Positions 63,939 through 64,000 of a stretch of DNA of 64,000 nt are shown here, piece by piece; the stretch's first letter is position 1; each line of letters starts with the position of its first letter. Source of the DNA: Argopecten irradians (taxonomy: Eukaryota; Mollusca; Bivalvia; Pectinida; Pectinidae); NCBI RefSeq assembly GCF_041381155.1, contig NC_091143.1, forward strand, positions 27,219,331-27,283,330. Direction: 5' to 3'. The translations under genes and the position numbers were made by a program. The notes beneath the pieces are model-generated. The model had not been told where the DNA came from. It searched no databases and worked only from the letters and a program-made list of their open reading frames with translations.

Positions 63939-64000
63939 GTAAGAAATTTTAGTTTCATTTTTCATTGTGACTATCAGATGTAATCATATGAAAAAAATCT

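Overview
The window looks like part of a marine bivalve mollusc genome. The base composition is AT-rich and the genes have many introns with clean GT-AG borders. The proteins resemble bilaterian animal proteins, and the repeats are of kinds I associate with bivalves: arrays opening with ACAAGAG plus a short palindrome and closing with a hairpin, many short inverted-repeat elements, and tRNA-derived SINEs. No species can be named from the sequence alone.

Four host genes can be read, in two head-to-head pairs. (1) PTS (6-pyruvoyl-tetrahydropterin synthase), minus strand, 24915 to 2745, six exons, complete. (2) TM2D3 (almondex orthologue), plus strand, 25161 to 28801, five exons, complete. Its start codon lies only 245 bp from that of PTS, with ETS-type motifs between them. 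(3) AP5B1 (beta subunit of the AP-5 adaptor complex), minus strand, 54532 to 32702, 25 exons, complete, 906 codons. (4) UBAP2L/UBAP2 (lingerer orthologue), plus strand, from 57604, seven coding exons before it runs off the right edge. All reading frames and splice phases were worked out by hand and close without conflict.

Region by region: 1-2744 is intergenic with foldback repeats. 2745-24915 is PTS, whose first intron is about 19.4 kb and holds most of the accessory DNA: a 10.7 kb Ty3/gypsy-type LTR retrotransposon (5836-16510, minus strand, broken, near-identical LTRs), tandem arrays, a MITE, and a 1.5 kb foldback element built from CCTTAAGG palindromes. 25161-28801 is TM2D3, with a MITE in intron 1, a CTAGCCC-rich inverted-repeat element in intron 2 and a SINE in intron 4. 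28802-32701 is the convergent gap between TM2D3 and AP5B1. 32702-54532 is AP5B1, whose introns hold a pogo/Tigger-like element, a perfect 46-bp hairpin, a decayed L1-type LINE lodged in a 73-bp minisatellite, and several MITEs. 54533-57603 is the divergent gap. 57604 to the end is UBAP2L with a hAT-like element and an odd duplication-flanked insert.

The four genes do not form one pathway: PTS makes tetrahydrobiopterin, TM2D3 is a membrane protein tied to Notch signalling, AP-5 sorts late-endosomal cargo, and UBAP2L works in RNA granules. Nothing here amounts to a clearly new gene system. The most unusual material is repetitive: the CCTTAAGG foldback, the shared ACAAGAG-palindrome start of three repeat families, and the 49-bp-duplication insert.
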